Assembly (NCBI GenBank): GCA_948146395.1
Contig: OX411544.1
Coordinates: 93,483,232 to 93,547,231, forward strand
Direction of reading: 5' to 3'
Length of the DNA stretch: 64,000 bases
Source: Fragum whitleyi
Lineage: Eukaryota > Mollusca > Bivalvia > Cardiida > Cardiidae
The stretch's first letter is position 1, and every line of letters starts with the position of its first letter. Below, one piece after another: positions 44,325-56,830 of the stretch. The notes under the pieces are model-generated. The model was not told the DNA's origin and made no database searches. It worked only from the letters and a program-made list of their open reading frames with translations. A program made the position numbers and the translations under genes.

Positions 44325-45104
44325 TTGCAAGCCTCTTGGTCTAAGAAACTATTAAAATACTCGGCGAAACATTAAAGTTTCGAGTCTACTTTCTGCGTGT
44401 ATTACACAATCTATTTTTAGATCGTGTATTTTTTTTCCCGCTATCGAAGTTAAACGGCATAAAGTTAAACAAATGGTACACAAATAAACGACAATTTGAC
44501 ATTCATAGAGGTACTTATGATCTAAACATAATTTTGACAAGTTATTCTGCATTTTAAACCCGAAACTATCGTGATCAGGCTTAGCTGAGAGGGTTGCTTG
44601 GTGGTCTTCGTCGACTCGCTGTAAACATCGACTCAGAATCTGAACAAATCATAAATTCTTTCGAAAATATCTTAATTTCTAATATATTAAATATCAATAT
44701 TACAATATGGAAGGGGACCGAGGGGTTTTCGAGTTCCTAAAACACAGGAAATGCAGATCGAAGGTCGGGGTTTCCCGATAGACCAATTGCATTTTATACA
44801 GAAATAAAGTGCAATGGATTTCCCCAAGTGATGCGATTTAAACCAATCAAAATTCTTTATTTTATTAGATTGCAATTATTAATCAATCTTTCATTGATTA
44901 AACTCATTATAATTGTCTATATGAGGCGATTCCTGTGACTTTTAACAACATAAGATAATAGAATAATTCAAAATAACATAAATATTCAATCAAAATAATG
45001 TTTCCCTTTTGTTAAACAATAGCTTGAAAAAGTCAGTTACAATATTTAGGTTGATGTCCAACAGTTTGTTGCTGATTTCATGTCCTTTATTATATTTTCT
45101 TTGA

Positions 45105-45481
45105 TACCATAAAACCTCTAATAGAAACCCCGGGTTCAATTAGAATCATTGCATTTCCATTAGCAAGGGATTGGCCTTTTTTAGAGGCTACAATACATTT
45201 GATGACTTAGTGCAAAACAGATGTAACTGCCTATAAACAGCTATAGGTATTTATTAAGATGGTGTAAAAAAGGCCGAAATAAATCCAGGCAAAATATTAA
45301 CATTTGATTGGAGCATGAAACCTCTGTTGAAGATTTTTAGAGGCCTTGATATTATGGGTATGGACCTTTATTAGAGGCTTCAAGATTCTGTAAAATCTCA
45401 TTAAAAATGGTTGATTTCAACCTCCAAAAAGGGTGATAGGGTTTTATTAGAGCATGGGGCTCTATTAAAATTTTTATGGTA
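45105..45481 (+). mobile_element. TIR element, TACCATAAAACCTCTAATAGA family
   Basis: TACCATAAAACCTCTAATAGAA to TTAGAGCATGGGGCTCTATTAAAATTTTTATGGTA. It repeats GAGGC/TTAGAGG motifs and is directly followed by the next element. Confidence 0.55.
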
Positions 45482-46349
45482 CAGTAAAGTCTCGGTAGTT
45501 CATATCTCAAGGGACCGGGACAGTTTATATGAACTAAACGTAATACGAACCAACCAATGTCAAGTGGTCGGTAGTTTTTTGATGACTCAGATCGGACATG
45601 GTCTTAAGGTGCACTATATTTGTGGCTTTATTCTAAGATTCTATGGAACATATTTTTAATCAAGTTCTAACGAGACCCTTTTGTAGAGAGTTAGGACTCA
45701 ACAAATCTCACTTGAACAATGATCATCTTTCATTTCGTCCATATTTAAATCCTAAATAAAGTAATTTCGGCAATTATTTACCTGTCAATAATTAACTACA
45801 TCAGAGTGTTTTCCCTTCGATCAAATCACTTTGAGTACTCATTCAGTAGAAGATGAAATCTCGGTATTACGATAAATCTGCGTGGAAGACATGTTGACAA
45901 TCAAGTCTACGAAGATTTGCACATTCATTTATGCATGATTGGTATGAGAAAGCCAGATAAAATACAATAATTAAGGTCACTGATTGATCCATTATTCCAT
46001 TAAACCCGAAAAAAATTACAAATCAAACAATGCCTGTAAATATTTACATTAAACAGTAACTTCGATTAATACCAATCAACAGGTGTGAAAATCAAGGTAT
46101 ATGTCTATTGTTTCACCTAGGACAACTTTTGATCGCCCAATTCACACCTACGGATTAAACATATAAATTAGTGTTATTTGGAAACTCTCAGGACTTGACA
46201 CGGGCTACGAACTACGAACCACCGACGTGTGAATCACTCGGAGCCTTCTTACAAAGATTAAGAAGAAAGAAAATCGGGACCAAAACATGTATAAGAACCA
46301 ACACATACCTACGAACCAGCGGCGTTCGAACGACTGAGATTTTACTGTA
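45480..46349 (+). mobile_element. pogo/Tigger-like non-autonomous element
   Basis: Ends TACAGTAAAGTCTCGGTAGTTC and GTTCGAACGACTGAGATTTTACTGTA with TA target sites. The CAGTAAAGTCTC start resembles Tigger/pogo TIRs as I recall them. The interior has no transposase frame. ZFYVE26 intron 6, about 150 bp before exon 7. Confidence 0.65.
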
Positions 46350-46497
46350 TTTGACGTTTTAATATCTTAGGGGTGAGTTGTGACTGAGTCAAGAGGCAGG
46401 GCCAATGGTCTATCAATTTGTTAAAACCATTGAAAATTAAATTGACAAACAATCTTGAGAATATTAGTTTCACAAACTTCTTGTTATTCCTTTGCAG

Positions 46498-46664
46498 ACC
46501 TCTGATGACAGAAGAAGCCCCTGCCCCACAATTCCAACGAGCCACAGATTTATACAAGGGACTGGAAAGTCATTCTGTTTTGTATGTGCTCCATAATTCT
46601 ACACGATTATCTGCCCTTGATCAACAAGAAGTCCTTGATCTGTTACAGAAAGTGCCTTTCCAAG
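46498..46664 (+). CDS. ZFYVE26: ZFYVE26-like exon 7
   Basis: Acceptor CTTTGCAG|ACC, donor CCAAG|GTAATG, 167 nt. It starts with the third base of the Lys codon and ends with the first base of a Gly codon. The product has a leucine-rich helix (SVLYVLHNSTRLSALDQQEV). The downstream open frame past 46664 is intronic and runs into a tandem-repeat element fragment. Confidence 0.8.
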
Positions 46665-46779
46665 GTAATGAAAAGGGTTTATTTTTGGCCTTCCTGAGCC
46701 CAACATTCTCAAGATGGGCCTTTAACCTTAGGGTCACTCAGGATTTGTCATCTATCTTGCGTCGTCAACAATTCACATA

Positions 46780-47157
46780 CATTGTGTCTCAAACATCTTC
46801 TCCTCAGTAACCAATGGGCAGATTTCAACCAAACTAGGCAGAAATGTTCCTTGGGTGACACTTCTCAAAACCTGTTCATGAAATTTGATTGACCCTCAAA
46901 TATGTATTTGGCAGGGCGGGAAGCTTTTGACCAATAAGTAGATTTCAAGGAAATTTTAACAAAATTCTTTGGGACATTCTGAAAGGGCCTTAATATAGCA
47001 AGCAGGGCCTATTTTCACTATGAACTTTTGGAATAACATCTTGTCCTCAACCAATAAGCAAATTTGAATGAAAACTTGAGAGAATGTTACTTGGCAGACA
47101 TCCACTGGACCGATTAAATTCAGGTGAGTGGTTTAGGGCCATTGTGGCTCTCCTGTT
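46780..47157 (+). mobile_element. Helentron-like fragment
   Basis: The 3' end reads CAGGTGAGTGGTTTAGGGCCATTGTGGCTCTCCTGTT, the hairpin plus terminus of the AGCTCACC family in diverged form. The start is not recognisable. It begins in the intron just after exon 7. Confidence 0.45.
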
Positions 47158-47326
47158 TAAATTTCTTGGTAGTTATTTTTTAGTTTGTAAACAATCTGTA
47201 AACAAACAATTCCTTATTTTGATTATCAGGAAAATAGCAATGTAATAATGTAGGACAGCAGAAAGTGCTTTTCATTGTCTATTAACCAAATAGGTTGCTC
47301 ATTTTGTACTATGGACAAAGTTATTT

Positions 47327-48175
47327 AACTCCACCGGTTAAAGGCCACTAGGGCTATTGTCATTGTGCTATATCAGTCTAGTGTCAGTTTGTGTGCCCGT
47401 CCATCTGGTCCTAAACTTTTTCTTTAAAAATCTTCTCCTTTGAAACCACTGGATGAATTTCAACCAAACTGGAATGATCCTTGGATGACCTTCTTTCAAA
47501 GTTGTTTTAAGGATTTTTGATCAAATGCAAAACAAGGATTCAATGGACATGGCTTATTTCCATATATGGTATTATGAGACTTTTCTCAGAATCTAACTGA
47601 TGGATGTCAACCAAATTTCACTTGAATAATCCTTTGGTAGATGAAAAATTTGTTTTATGGACGGTGGTCTTTCCTCTATATGTTATATAGTATGAACTTT
47701 GAAAATCATTTCCTCAGAATCTAACAGATGAATATCAACCAAATTTCACCTAAGTGATCCTTGGGTGAATCTTTATCAGTCTAAAAAAAATTATTATGAT
47801 CAGATGAAAAAATATGTCTTTTATTGGCAGAGGTCATTTCTGTATTTGTTATTTAGTGGAAACTTTGATAATCATTTTCTCAGAATCTAATTAAGTATAT
47901 CAACCAAGTTTCACTCGAATGATCCTTAGGTGACCTTTTATCAGGCTACATAATATTATTTGTGATTGGATGAAAAATATGCATTTTATAATAGGTGGAG
48001 GTCAATTTTCTTTGTTAATCATAAATTTATTTTGGCAGAAATATTTCAGCATATGACACTTAAAAATATTTATCTACTTTAAATAAACATTTATACACTT
48101 AAAAACTTGTCTTATCATATCAGTAGATTCAGGCCTGTGGAGCAAATCAGATGCTATAGCAGCTCTAGTAAATAA
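47327..48175 (+). mobile_element. Helentron-like element, diverged copy of the 160 bp-unit family
   Basis: Starts AACTCCACCGGTTAAAGGCCACTAGGGCTATTGTC and ends GCCTGTGGAGCAAATC followed by a weak hairpin and GCTCTAGTA. The core units are recognisable but decayed. ZFYVE26 intron 7. Confidence 0.6.
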
Positions 48176-48179
48176 TCTC

Positions 48180-48408
48180 TTAACCCTTTGATGTTTAATC
48201 CCTGCTTTTTACGTGCCTGTGATTTTATGAATGAGAAAACATTGTGAAAAAAGAAGAAATTGCTTCTGACAAGCAATTTCTTCTTTTTCCACACTATTTT
48301 CTACCCTACAGAATGGTTATTTTTCAGATTAAATCCATTTTAAATTTTCATCTGCAAAACCTTTGAATTTGGACAGGTCCTAAATTTTTCAAAACAGGAA
48401 AGGGTTAA
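48180..48408 (+). mobile_element. TTAA-flanked MITE, AAGAAATTGCTT family (copy 1)
   Basis: TTAACCCTTTGATG to GGAAAGGGTTAA around a strong hairpin AAGAAGAAATTGCTTCTGACAAGCAATTTCTTCTT; 229 bp. Confidence 0.75.
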
Positions 48409-48734
48409 TATGGATATCTTGCTCTACACAGTAGAACTTGTTAAGAATTCTTGAGAATTGTTGGAGTCCTAGAAATCCTGGCTCTGAGGGATTTAGTCCA
48501 GAATGGTTAAAAATATGTTGCAAGGATTGGATATGAAAATGGCTTTATATTGGCTGTGTCCACATTTTGCATTTTTGGGTTCGATTAATTGGATGTGATT
48601 TATTTTGGCACATCTTTTACATGAACCATCTGAATAAAACGCTTTATCTAATTTTTATATTCCATAGTTGGAAAGACAAAAGTATAAGAAAGGCAGTTTT
48701 CTTGAGCAATATTTGCTTTTAACATATAGAACAA

Positions 48735-49066
48735 TATATATATAATACGTACTTAGTGTTTTGTATGAATAAAAATATCTAACAAGGTTTGGAGAATTGA
48801 TCATTGTCAAGGGTCTGCCGAGACAATTATCGATTCTCACAATCGAGCTAGATATTTTTTTCATACAATACACTTAGTACGTATTATATTTATCTTATAA
48901 TCTCTATTTGTCTTATTTTCACCAATGTTTCTGACTGAAATGCAAGTTTCTAAAAATAAAATAAAATAAAAATACAATATCATTGTTCTAAAAATAACTA
49001 TGTGATATCATAAAAAAATATCATATTGGATGTTATCACACAGATATTTGTATAGTTATGAGATAT
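48735..49066 (-). repeat. Inverted copy of the 37781-38092 segment
   Basis: Matches from AATACGTACTTAGTGTTTTGTATGA through CAGATATTTGTATAGTTATGAG with scattered differences. Confidence 0.55.
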
Positions 49067-49162
49067 ATTGTTTTCACACTTATCATTAGAGTAAAATCTT
49101 GTGTGCTATTTTTTCACACATATGATAATTCAACCAACTTGAATCTGAAAACTTCAAATAAC

Positions 49163-49445
49163 GCTCCTACAAGATACAAGATACAAGATACAAAATTTTA
49201 TTTATAGTCGGTTTTGTGATAACAAAATTAACATTAGCGATGTATCGCTATTATCCGACTGAAGTAATTAAAAATGTAAACCATTGTCAGCAGATTTTTT
49301 TTTATTTTAATATGTATTTGTATGGTCTGTACATCTTTGATAAAGATTTCAAAAATGATGAATTATACATAACATTAAACTTCACTGCCCTCATGAGGAA
49401 GACATTTTTTATTTTGTTATCACAAAAATTGGCGATGGATTAATT
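49163..49445 (-). mobile_element. 3' stub of a LINE on the minus strand
   Basis: Tandem TACAAGA units (49163-49192) followed on the plus strand by AATTTTATTTATAG resemble the microsatellite tail of an inverted LINE, as at 26456-26481. The rest to about 49445 would be 3' UTR. No RT codons were recognised, so this is inference from the tail. Confidence 0.4.
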
Positions 49446-49676
49446 TTTGGCGCATCTTAGCTTGACGGCCAATATAGCCAAAATAAACCACTGCCAAAAT
49501 GTTTACAGTAAGTTACCGTGCATTTAATGCAATGGATTAGACACTTGTAATATACATGTATTTTGATGTGTCAATGCAAAATAAATGTTAACTATGGATA
49601 TATAAACTGTTGTAATACTTTTGCACTTACCCATTGATTTGCACTGAATTGCTGATGATATATATTATCATCTCAG

Positions 49677-50993
49677 GTCAAAAAGATGAAGATGGTGAAA
49701 AGAAGCAAAAAACTGTTAGATTTAAGGAGGATAGTGACAGAGATCACGTTGCCACAGTAACCAGTTTGGACCAGAAAAAAGACATGGCAATATATTCTGG
49801 ATATTGTGTTTTAAAAAATGTGATGGATGCAATTTTGTTTTGTGCCAAAAGTTCTGATTCACGATTGACCTGCCCTGTTAGACAGAAAAACAGGCATAGA
49901 ATTTCTAATAAACTCTATTCTGAAAGTGGGTCAGAGAGTGGAAATAGGTCAAGGTCAGATAGTAACCTTACCAACTGTGATACGCCAATCTGTGATGATA
50001 ATAATATGTTCCCAACAGATGAATTAACCATACAAAATATTTATAACATGAATGTTACAGCTAAATTGACACAAGTTAAAACCTTCCTCTCTAAAATGCA
50101 ACCTTTGACCTTCAGACTAGAGGTCATTGAGGATGTGTTTAGTTTATTGTTTTTGACTCATGAAGATATTCAAGAAACATTTAATCTGTCTGAGTATGAC
50201 ACAGACGAGCATGATGATAAAAGTCATCGCACAGGAAGTACATGTTACGATAGTCCACAATCACCGACTAAGGATTATTTGTCAGAAAGTAAAGAAGTTA
50301 ATCAGGTTTCCAAACAAACAATGGTGAATATAGATCAAAATGGCTCTGGTTTAGATTATGATGTGCCTTTTGAAGATACAGAAAAGTCAGATCAGCGAAA
50401 TAAAATGCATAAATCAGTTGATATGGATAAAGTTGGAGAGAAATTAGAAACAGTGAAACAGACTATAGTTGAGAAACTGTCCAGAGATCTACAAAATGAG
50501 AGATTTCATTCCAGTCATTCAGAGAATATCAGCTCAATGAGTGCTTGTAGCTCTATGAATCTTGTCCAACTAGGTTTTGTTGTGAATGAATATCTTGTCA
50601 GAGATATACTCTCAATGCTTAAGGAATGTTTGGTGGATTTATCATCCATGAAGTATCATCTACATGGAAATAAGACTGACACACGGGAGAGACACCGTCC
50701 TCATATATTGTCTGATTCATCTTTAGCTAATGTTGATCTTGCGTCGGAAGAGGCATTATGTCGACTAGTTAAGTCAAGTATCACCATGGAAACGCTACAT
50801 AAGCGTTTGACCCAGATGGAGAAGTTTGTTAGTGAAGCACTTTGGCGGTTTCAGATTGTCTGTAATAAACACATTCCAAAAGCTGCCGGACAGATTCTAT
50901 CTGATGTGATCTCAGATTCAGACAATTCAGATGAAGAAGTGGAAATTAGAAGTTTGAATATAAATAACAGAGTCAGTAAACGGAATAGAACCA
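49677..50993 (+). CDS. ZFYVE26: ZFYVE26-like exon 8 (1317 nt, largest in window)
   Basis: Acceptor CATCTCAG|GT and donor ACCA|GTAAGT bound about 439 codons in one open frame. The first part is acidic/basic and low complexity (QKDEDGEKKQKTVRFKED). A hydrophobic helical block follows, then a long Ser/Asp-rich, probably disordered stretch, and finally a second helical block (LVQLGFVVNEYLVRDILSML). It ends in an acidic Ser-Asp run. Start and end phases agree with exons 7 and 9. Vertebrate spastizin also has low-complexity stretches in this part, but I see no named domain. Confidence 0.85.
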
Positions 50994-51017
50994 GTAAGTT
51001 ATTTGTTATTGTCCTAA

Positions 51018-51160
51018 CTTAACCCATTGCTGTTTTACAAAATTTTGGACCTGTCCAAATTCAAAGGTTTTGCAGACGAAAATTTAAAGTGGATTTGATT
51101 TAACAATAACCATTCAGTAGGGTAGAAAATAGTGTGGAAAAAGGAGAAATTGCTTGTCAG
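51018..51160 (-). mobile_element. AAGAAATTGCTT MITE, truncated copy
   Basis: Starts TTAACCCATTGCTGTTTTACAAAATTTTGGACCTGTCC and stops within the hairpin (GAGAAATTGCTTGTCAG). It lies 25 bp past ZFYVE26 exon 8. Confidence 0.65.
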
Positions 51161-52557
51161 AATTTGTATTCCGAAAAAAAATAGATGGCTTTGTCCTTCA
51201 GAAAAATGAGTACTTTTGAGTTAAAGACTAGTGGGGTCATAAATTAAGCGTCATTCACTTTCATAGAGAAAACATCGAATACGAGCTTGTAAATTTCTAA
51301 GTTGAACTTAGATATTATGATTTTCAACATGCAATTTAAAGTTGAAATGGAAAATTTGTGAATTTGACATATTTCTTACCAGTATGAGACGAAAATCCGT
51401 GTCTATGTGACGTGTTAATTTTGTCGGGTAAAACTCTTTTGTGTGTATGCCAAGTGTTTTATTACCCTTTACGCGACTCGGCAGACTCGTCGCGCTATCT
51501 CTATCCAATATTTCCCCTATCTTTTCAATAGAGAATCGTCAGTCGGACACCGTCAAATCAGTTTTACTTCTTAATTTCACCATCAAATGTTATAAAAATT
51601 ATACCATTTTATTGAAAATTAATTCTTCCAAAGACATCATTTAATAAAAGAATTGTGTTTCTGTTATTAAAGCTTTGTTGCCCCATTTAGAAGAACAGAC
51701 CTTAATTAATATAATGGTAAAATAGGAGAAAAAATTAATGGGAAAATTAAGCATCAAGTTCAACTTCTTATAGCTCCTAAATTTGCAATAGCACAATAAA
51801 AAGAATTACACCATGTGAAAGCTCATCTTTTCCACAAAAATATTTTTATAGATCATGAAAATGTGAGATTTGAAATAAAGGGTCAAATTTTACATTTTTT
51901 AACACATGTGTAAAAAATGTCAAGAAATTTTGAAAATCCAATAATAGCCTGTTCAGATAGTGTCTGGATATTGGAAATTCCTTATTTGGTATTGGTTATT
52001 GGTTTACCCAGGTGACTGTTCAGTCTAGGTAACCCTTTAGTCTACCTTCCTGTTTGGGAAAGGGTTAAGAGAGATGTGGTTGCTTGTTCAAAATTGCTTT
52101 ATAAAATGCATCTTATTCTTGGAGTTCCTAGAGTTCATGTGACAGGTCACGTTGTCTCCATCTTTGTGAATTTTAGAATATAATTTTGCCCAAAGATAAT
52201 TTATTGATTTTATTTTGAGGATATTTGCTCTAATTAGTATAAATGAATACGAATAACCACATCGAACAACAATAAGACAATAATATAGAGGTTCAATTAA
52301 AAGTAATGATCATAACTCCTGCATTTAATTTTAATTCTTCATTTTACCCAAGGAATAATGTATACATTGATGACTTGGTAATGCATATTAAAATTTCTGT
52401 GTCATTTTGATAAGTTTGGCGCTAGTTTTAGGCATTTTTGAAAACAGTTTGCACCGTTTTGTCATTCTGGACGCTTAGTGTATTTGTTCTCTGCAAATGT
52501 TAATGCCCTATTTATGCCAAATTTAATAGTTTTTGGCAATCACCTTTTTTTTTCTAG
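51161..52557. other. ZFYVE26 intron 8 remainder
   Basis: AT-rich with no recognised gene. TAACCCTTTAG...GGAAAGGGTTAAG at 52029-52069 looks like leftover TTAA MITE ends. Confidence 0.4.
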
Positions 52558-52793
52558 GTTTAAGACTGTCCAAGTCAGAGAGAGATAAGGGAGACAACCA
52601 TTACTCAGATAGCAGTATGGGAGGAGACCTTTATAACAGACAGAGGTCAAGGTCATTGTCCAGGTCACACAGTATCTCAAGGTCAATATCAAGGTCACAG
52701 AGTATCATATCATTAATGTTGTCAGCACCAAAAACATTACTCACAATGTCAATAAGAAAAGGACAGCAAACACAGACAAAACAAATTATAAAG
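52558..52793 (+). CDS. ZFYVE26: ZFYVE26-like exon 9, Arg-Ser dipeptide-rich
   Basis: Acceptor TTTTTCTAG|GTT, donor ATAAAG|GTTAGT, 236 nt. The first two bases complete a Ser codon. It contains a serine/arginine repeat (RSRSLSRSHSISRSISRSQS), then MLSAPKTLLTMSIRKGQQTQ, which parallels the human MLLTSPRSLLASCILQGK block as I remember it. This is one of the better anchors for gene identity. Confidence 0.86.
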
Positions 52794-53959
52794 GTTAGTG
52801 AATTATGGTAGTTTAACTGGAATCGTTCTGCAACATTTCAGACCTCATGATCTCCAAATGTTAACTGAGGTTTACTAATAAAAATCATTAGGAAACCTCG
52901 GTAAACACTTAAAATTCATGACTTCCAAAAAGTTGCAGAACTATTAGGGGCCCATTATCTTAAACACAGTGATGTGAAAGTACAGATTTCTCACTTCTTC
53001 TTAGTCATGTTGGGGGCAAAATTTTCCTTGTCTTTTTACTTAAAGGCTTGATTTTCTAAATTTTGATTTATGTAAATTATTAGGACACAATGGGTACGAT
53101 TGTAACAATTTCCAGCATTTGATCAGAGAAGCTTTTTAGATGCCCCAGTGTAACATTTAAAGCTGTCTCCCTGTGTCACCATCCCTGCAAACAAGATGAC
53201 AAAATGATTCAAACTGTTTGCCAATTATATCCCATTTTGTATGTGCAAAGCTGGGTTTTATTTTCAAATAGTTTGCTTTGTTTTGTCAGCCTAAATTCAG
53301 TGCAGGTTACCTAGGGGATAGGTTTCCCTGGGACACCTTGTTTCTCTGTTTAAAATAAATGGGTTATCTTCCATTGTTTATTGTAGAGCTTTATTAATTT
53401 TCGATTGATTATCAAAAATTCCAGAGGTTTATCATTTGACAAACTCACCAGCAAATCAGTGAAATTGCCAAAGACTTACACCCCGCTTTTGATCGTTTAA
53501 CCGTTTTGACATAATCTAAGTAGAGCTAAATAAAACGTCATGAAGTTCCGTAATAATCACATCCCAAAATGGAGCATGTTAAGAAAATTTGTCCCAAGAT
53601 TTTCGCATTTTGTCTAATTGGTGCATCAAAGAAATAGAATAATCATTTGTATTTCAAGTAAAATGGATTAATATTTCATTTTGTGAACATCATTTATACT
53701 CTATTTCTTAATATTTTTAGTTAAAATGATTTAAAATTCCACTATTAATGGACAGTGCTTAAGGAGTATTTGCTCGTCTGATGGCAAAAAAGCCTGAGTC
53801 AGACATCTTGGACACAGGAATTCCACACCCTGGACACTTTTATTAGCTCACCTAAGCATGAAGTTCATAACTACTTAAGGTATTTATACAAGATTAGGCT
53901 TGTAGTTCCATACTTCTGTGAAATAAGAAAACCCTTATCATCTCTGAATTTGATTACAG
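52794..53959. other. ZFYVE26 intron 9
   Basis: No exon or full element recognised. A small inverted pair around CATTAGGAAACCTCGGTAAAC / GTTAACTGAGGTTTACTAAT lies at 52856-52910. Confidence 0.4.
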
Positions 53960-54861
53960 TTATTCAAGGTTCTAGAGAAGGAGCCAGAGACAGTTGAAGT
54001 ATATTTCTCTCAAGCATTCCAAAAGGCCAGTCGTAATGTACAGAGTTTGACAGGAAACTCGACTCCACAAAGCCCAAACAGTTCCAAACCCAGTCTTAAA
54101 TCAGTGGCAAATGTTGCAGCTGCTGGTGTCGCCACAGCAACCATATCGTCCATAGTAGATGAATTATTAGAATTTCCGACTTTACCTCAGATACCAAACT
54201 TGCCTTGCGATGAAAACATTCCTCAGATAATCCGTTCAGTCTTTCAAGGAAGTAGTGTACAGTTTATGTCAATGTTAGATTTACTGTGTTGTTATGCCAG
54301 ATACTGGGATGTGTGCAATCATTTAGTCGACGCCATACATACACATGCGTCAGCGTTGTTAGATAAAAACTCTCCTACCAACACTGTAGCCAATGCTCAA
54401 GAACTTTCAAAATCAGCTTCTTCAAAACAACGGGTAAACAGAATCAAGGGATTTTCTGAATTCTTTCAACAAGTTCAGTCTCTCATTCAGCTTGGGGCAG
54501 AGGCAGAATTTCCGTTAATACAAGAACATGCAATTATTTCTAAGATGTTCCACAAAAGTGTTCAGTACTTTTACTGCCAAGCAGTTTTTTCCCTTTCCCC
54601 TGATAAATGTAAACAATATGCAAACTTCTGCATGACCATGAGTAAGAATATTCATAGTGTTCAAGAAGCTTTCAGCCAATCAAGATCTAGATCAAAAGAT
54701 AGCTTGACGGATTCATTACATAAGCACAGCCTATCAGAAAGTATACGATCTCGATCAGACTCGAAACAAGAAAAACCAACAATCCATCATAGTATGAAAC
54801 AACTGATACATCTTCTAGAGAAGGAGGTTCCTGTGGGTGGGATCAAGTCTATCATTGTCAG
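53960..54861 (+). CDS. ZFYVE26: ZFYVE26-like exon 10 (300 codons)
   Basis: Acceptor GATTACAG|TTA and donor GTCAG|GTATGT enclose 902 nt. It starts LFKVLEKEP, passes an Ala-rich stretch (VANVAAAGVATATISSIVDE) that parallels the human GSAAAAG region, then a Cys-rich helical block (LLCCYARYWDVCNHLVDAIH). The segment RIKGFSEFFQQVQSLI parallels human GIQGFPVVLQQISKIL. Ser/Arg clusters recur near the end. Two bases are left over for exon 11. Confidence 0.88.
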
Positions 54862-54944
54862 GTATGTAGTCTAAATCTTTCTGTTACCTGCTGATAAATA
54901 TTCCACTCCTTGAGGATCTTAACAGGGATTATTCGTCTGCTAGC

Positions 54945-55012
54945 TTTACTAGGGATGTAGTAGAGCACTCGCTTAACAACAGAGAGGTTTCTGGTTTGAA
55001 TCCCCATGTAGT
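54945..55012 (+). repeat. tRNA-like sequence (SINE head or tRNA pseudogene)
   Basis: GGGATGTAGTAGAGCACTCGC...GGTTTGAATCCCC has recognisable A and B boxes but a shortened D-arm. It lies 85 bp past ZFYVE26 exon 10. Not convincing as a functional tRNA. Confidence 0.4.
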
Positions 55013-55358
55013 TGAATATTAATCAGCAGGTTACATTTGTGAAAGAAAAGGGACCATCTGGGAACTCCATAAAAAAAATATTTGAAAAAGAGATTTGTTC
55101 TAGTGCAGACCAAATAGAAGTCGCATTTCACAAAATCATTATAAATATAAACAAAGGTAGAATGATCATTCTAGATTTAGAAAAATATTAAAGTGTGAAA
55201 AAGGTTCAATCCTGGTCAGTCTGCACAGTCTGACTTGGTTCCTCACTGCACACTCTACCCTAGATGGTCCCGTTTTTGCGTAATGGGGCACATTTTTATA
55301 ACCTGTGGCAGGTTATATACCACATCAGTGAATTAACTTGCAGAAATGAGGTTTTTTT

Positions 55359-55587
55359 TTAACCCTTTCCTGTTTTACAAAATTTTAGACCTGTCCAAAT
55401 TCAATGGTTTTGTAGATCAAAATTTAAAATGGATTTAATTTGGAAAATAACCATTCAGTAGGTATGAAAATAGTGTGGGAAAAGAAGAAATTGCTTGTCA
55501 TAAGCAATTTCTTTTTATTCCACAATGTTTTCTCAATCATAAAATCATGGGCACATGAAAAACAGAGATTATACAGAAAAGGGTTAA
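55359..55587 (-). mobile_element. AAGAAATTGCTT MITE (inverted copy)
   Basis: Complete copy with TTAACCCTTTCCTG and AAAAGGGTTAA ends and the central hairpin. Confidence 0.72.
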
Positions 55588-55914
55588 ACAATAGATATAA
55601 AGAAACTAGAGAATGAATAAAGATGTATTAAATGCGACATAAGGACAACAGAGGCCCTGTGGAAACTTTGAATTTTTTTTTATATGTATATATTGGATCA
55701 AAAAAGGGACCAATCAGAAGATGCATATTCTTTAAGAATGAAAATTTATAAAAAAGATGATTCTAGATTTAGAAAATATGCAGAGAGTAAAAGATTTTGA
55801 TTCCGATCAGTCTGCAACAGTGTCTAAATAATTTGAAATATTATAAAGAAGAAAATAATATGATGAAAGTAGAAATTTCAAGTAAAAATCAATATCTGTT
55901 TTTGTTGGTTTTTT

Positions 55915-56830
55915 TAGCGAGCTATTGTCATAGCCGGGTGTCCGTCGTGCGTCCGTCCGTGGGTGCGTCCGTGCGTGCACTTTTCTTTAAACATCTTCTC
56001 CTCCTAAACCAATGGGTGGATTTTGACCAAACTTGGTCAGAATGTTCCTTGGGTGACCCTCTTCTAAAGTTGTTCAAGAAATTTTGATTGACCCCCAAAT
56101 ATGGGCGTGGCAGTGCGGGGCTTATTTTGACCCTGAAATCTTTGAACGACATCTCCTCCTTAACCATTGGGCCAATTTCAATGAAACTTTACCAGAATGT
56201 TCCCTGGGTGACCCTCTTCTAAAGTTGTTCAAGAAATTTGGATTGACCCCCAAATATGGGCGTGGTAGGGCGGGGCTTATTTTGACCCTGAAATCTTTAA
56301 ACGACATCTCCTCCTTAACCATTGGGCCAATTTCAATGAAACTTTACCAGAATGTTCCCTGGGTGACCCTCTTCTAAAGTTGTTCAAGAAATTTTGATTG
56401 ACCCCCAAAGATGGGCGTGGCATGGCGGGGCTTATTTTGACCCTGAAATCTTTGAACGACATCTCCTCCTTAACCATTGGGCCAATTTCAATGAAACTTT
56501 ACTAGAATGTTCCCTGGGTGAACCTCTTCTTAAGTTGTTCAAGAAATTTTGATTGACCCCCAAATATGGGCGTGGCAGGGCGGGGTTTATTTTGACCCCA
56601 AAATCCTTGAACAACATCTCCTCCTGAACCATTGGGCCAATTTCAATGAAACTTTACCAGAATGTTCCTTGGGTGACCCTCTTCTAAAGTTGTTCAAGAA
56701 ATTTGGATTGGCCCCCAATTATGGGCGTGGCAGGGCAGGGCTTATTTTGACCCTGAAATCTATGAATGACATCTCCTGAACCATTGGGCCAATTTCAATG
56801 ATGAGACTTGGCATGGATGTTTCTTAGGTG
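55915..56830 (+). mobile_element. Tandem array of exact 155 bp units in a Helentron-like element
   Basis: Begins TAGCGAGCTATTGTCATAGCCGGGTGTCCGTCGTGCG. Then come five or more units with ATGGGCGTGGCAGGGCGGGGCTTATTTTGACCC, spaced at exactly 155 bp. Because 155 is not a multiple of 3, matching 66-codon minus-strand frames recur every unit; they are not genes. A terminus AGGCCCTCTTGGGCCTCTTGTT at 57839-57860 may be its 3' end, about 1 kb further on, with unrelated sequence in between. Confidence 0.6.

Noticed and set aside
46418..46810. Full 130-codon ORF as a separate gene
   Set aside because: Only 46498-46664 is bounded by AG/GT sites and in phase with the neighbouring exons. The rest is intron and repeat.
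55928..56632. Series of near-identical 66-codon minus-strand ORFs spaced 155 bp apart
   Set aside because: They are frames of a tandem DNA repeat. The spacing is not a multiple of three, and no start context or homology supports coding.
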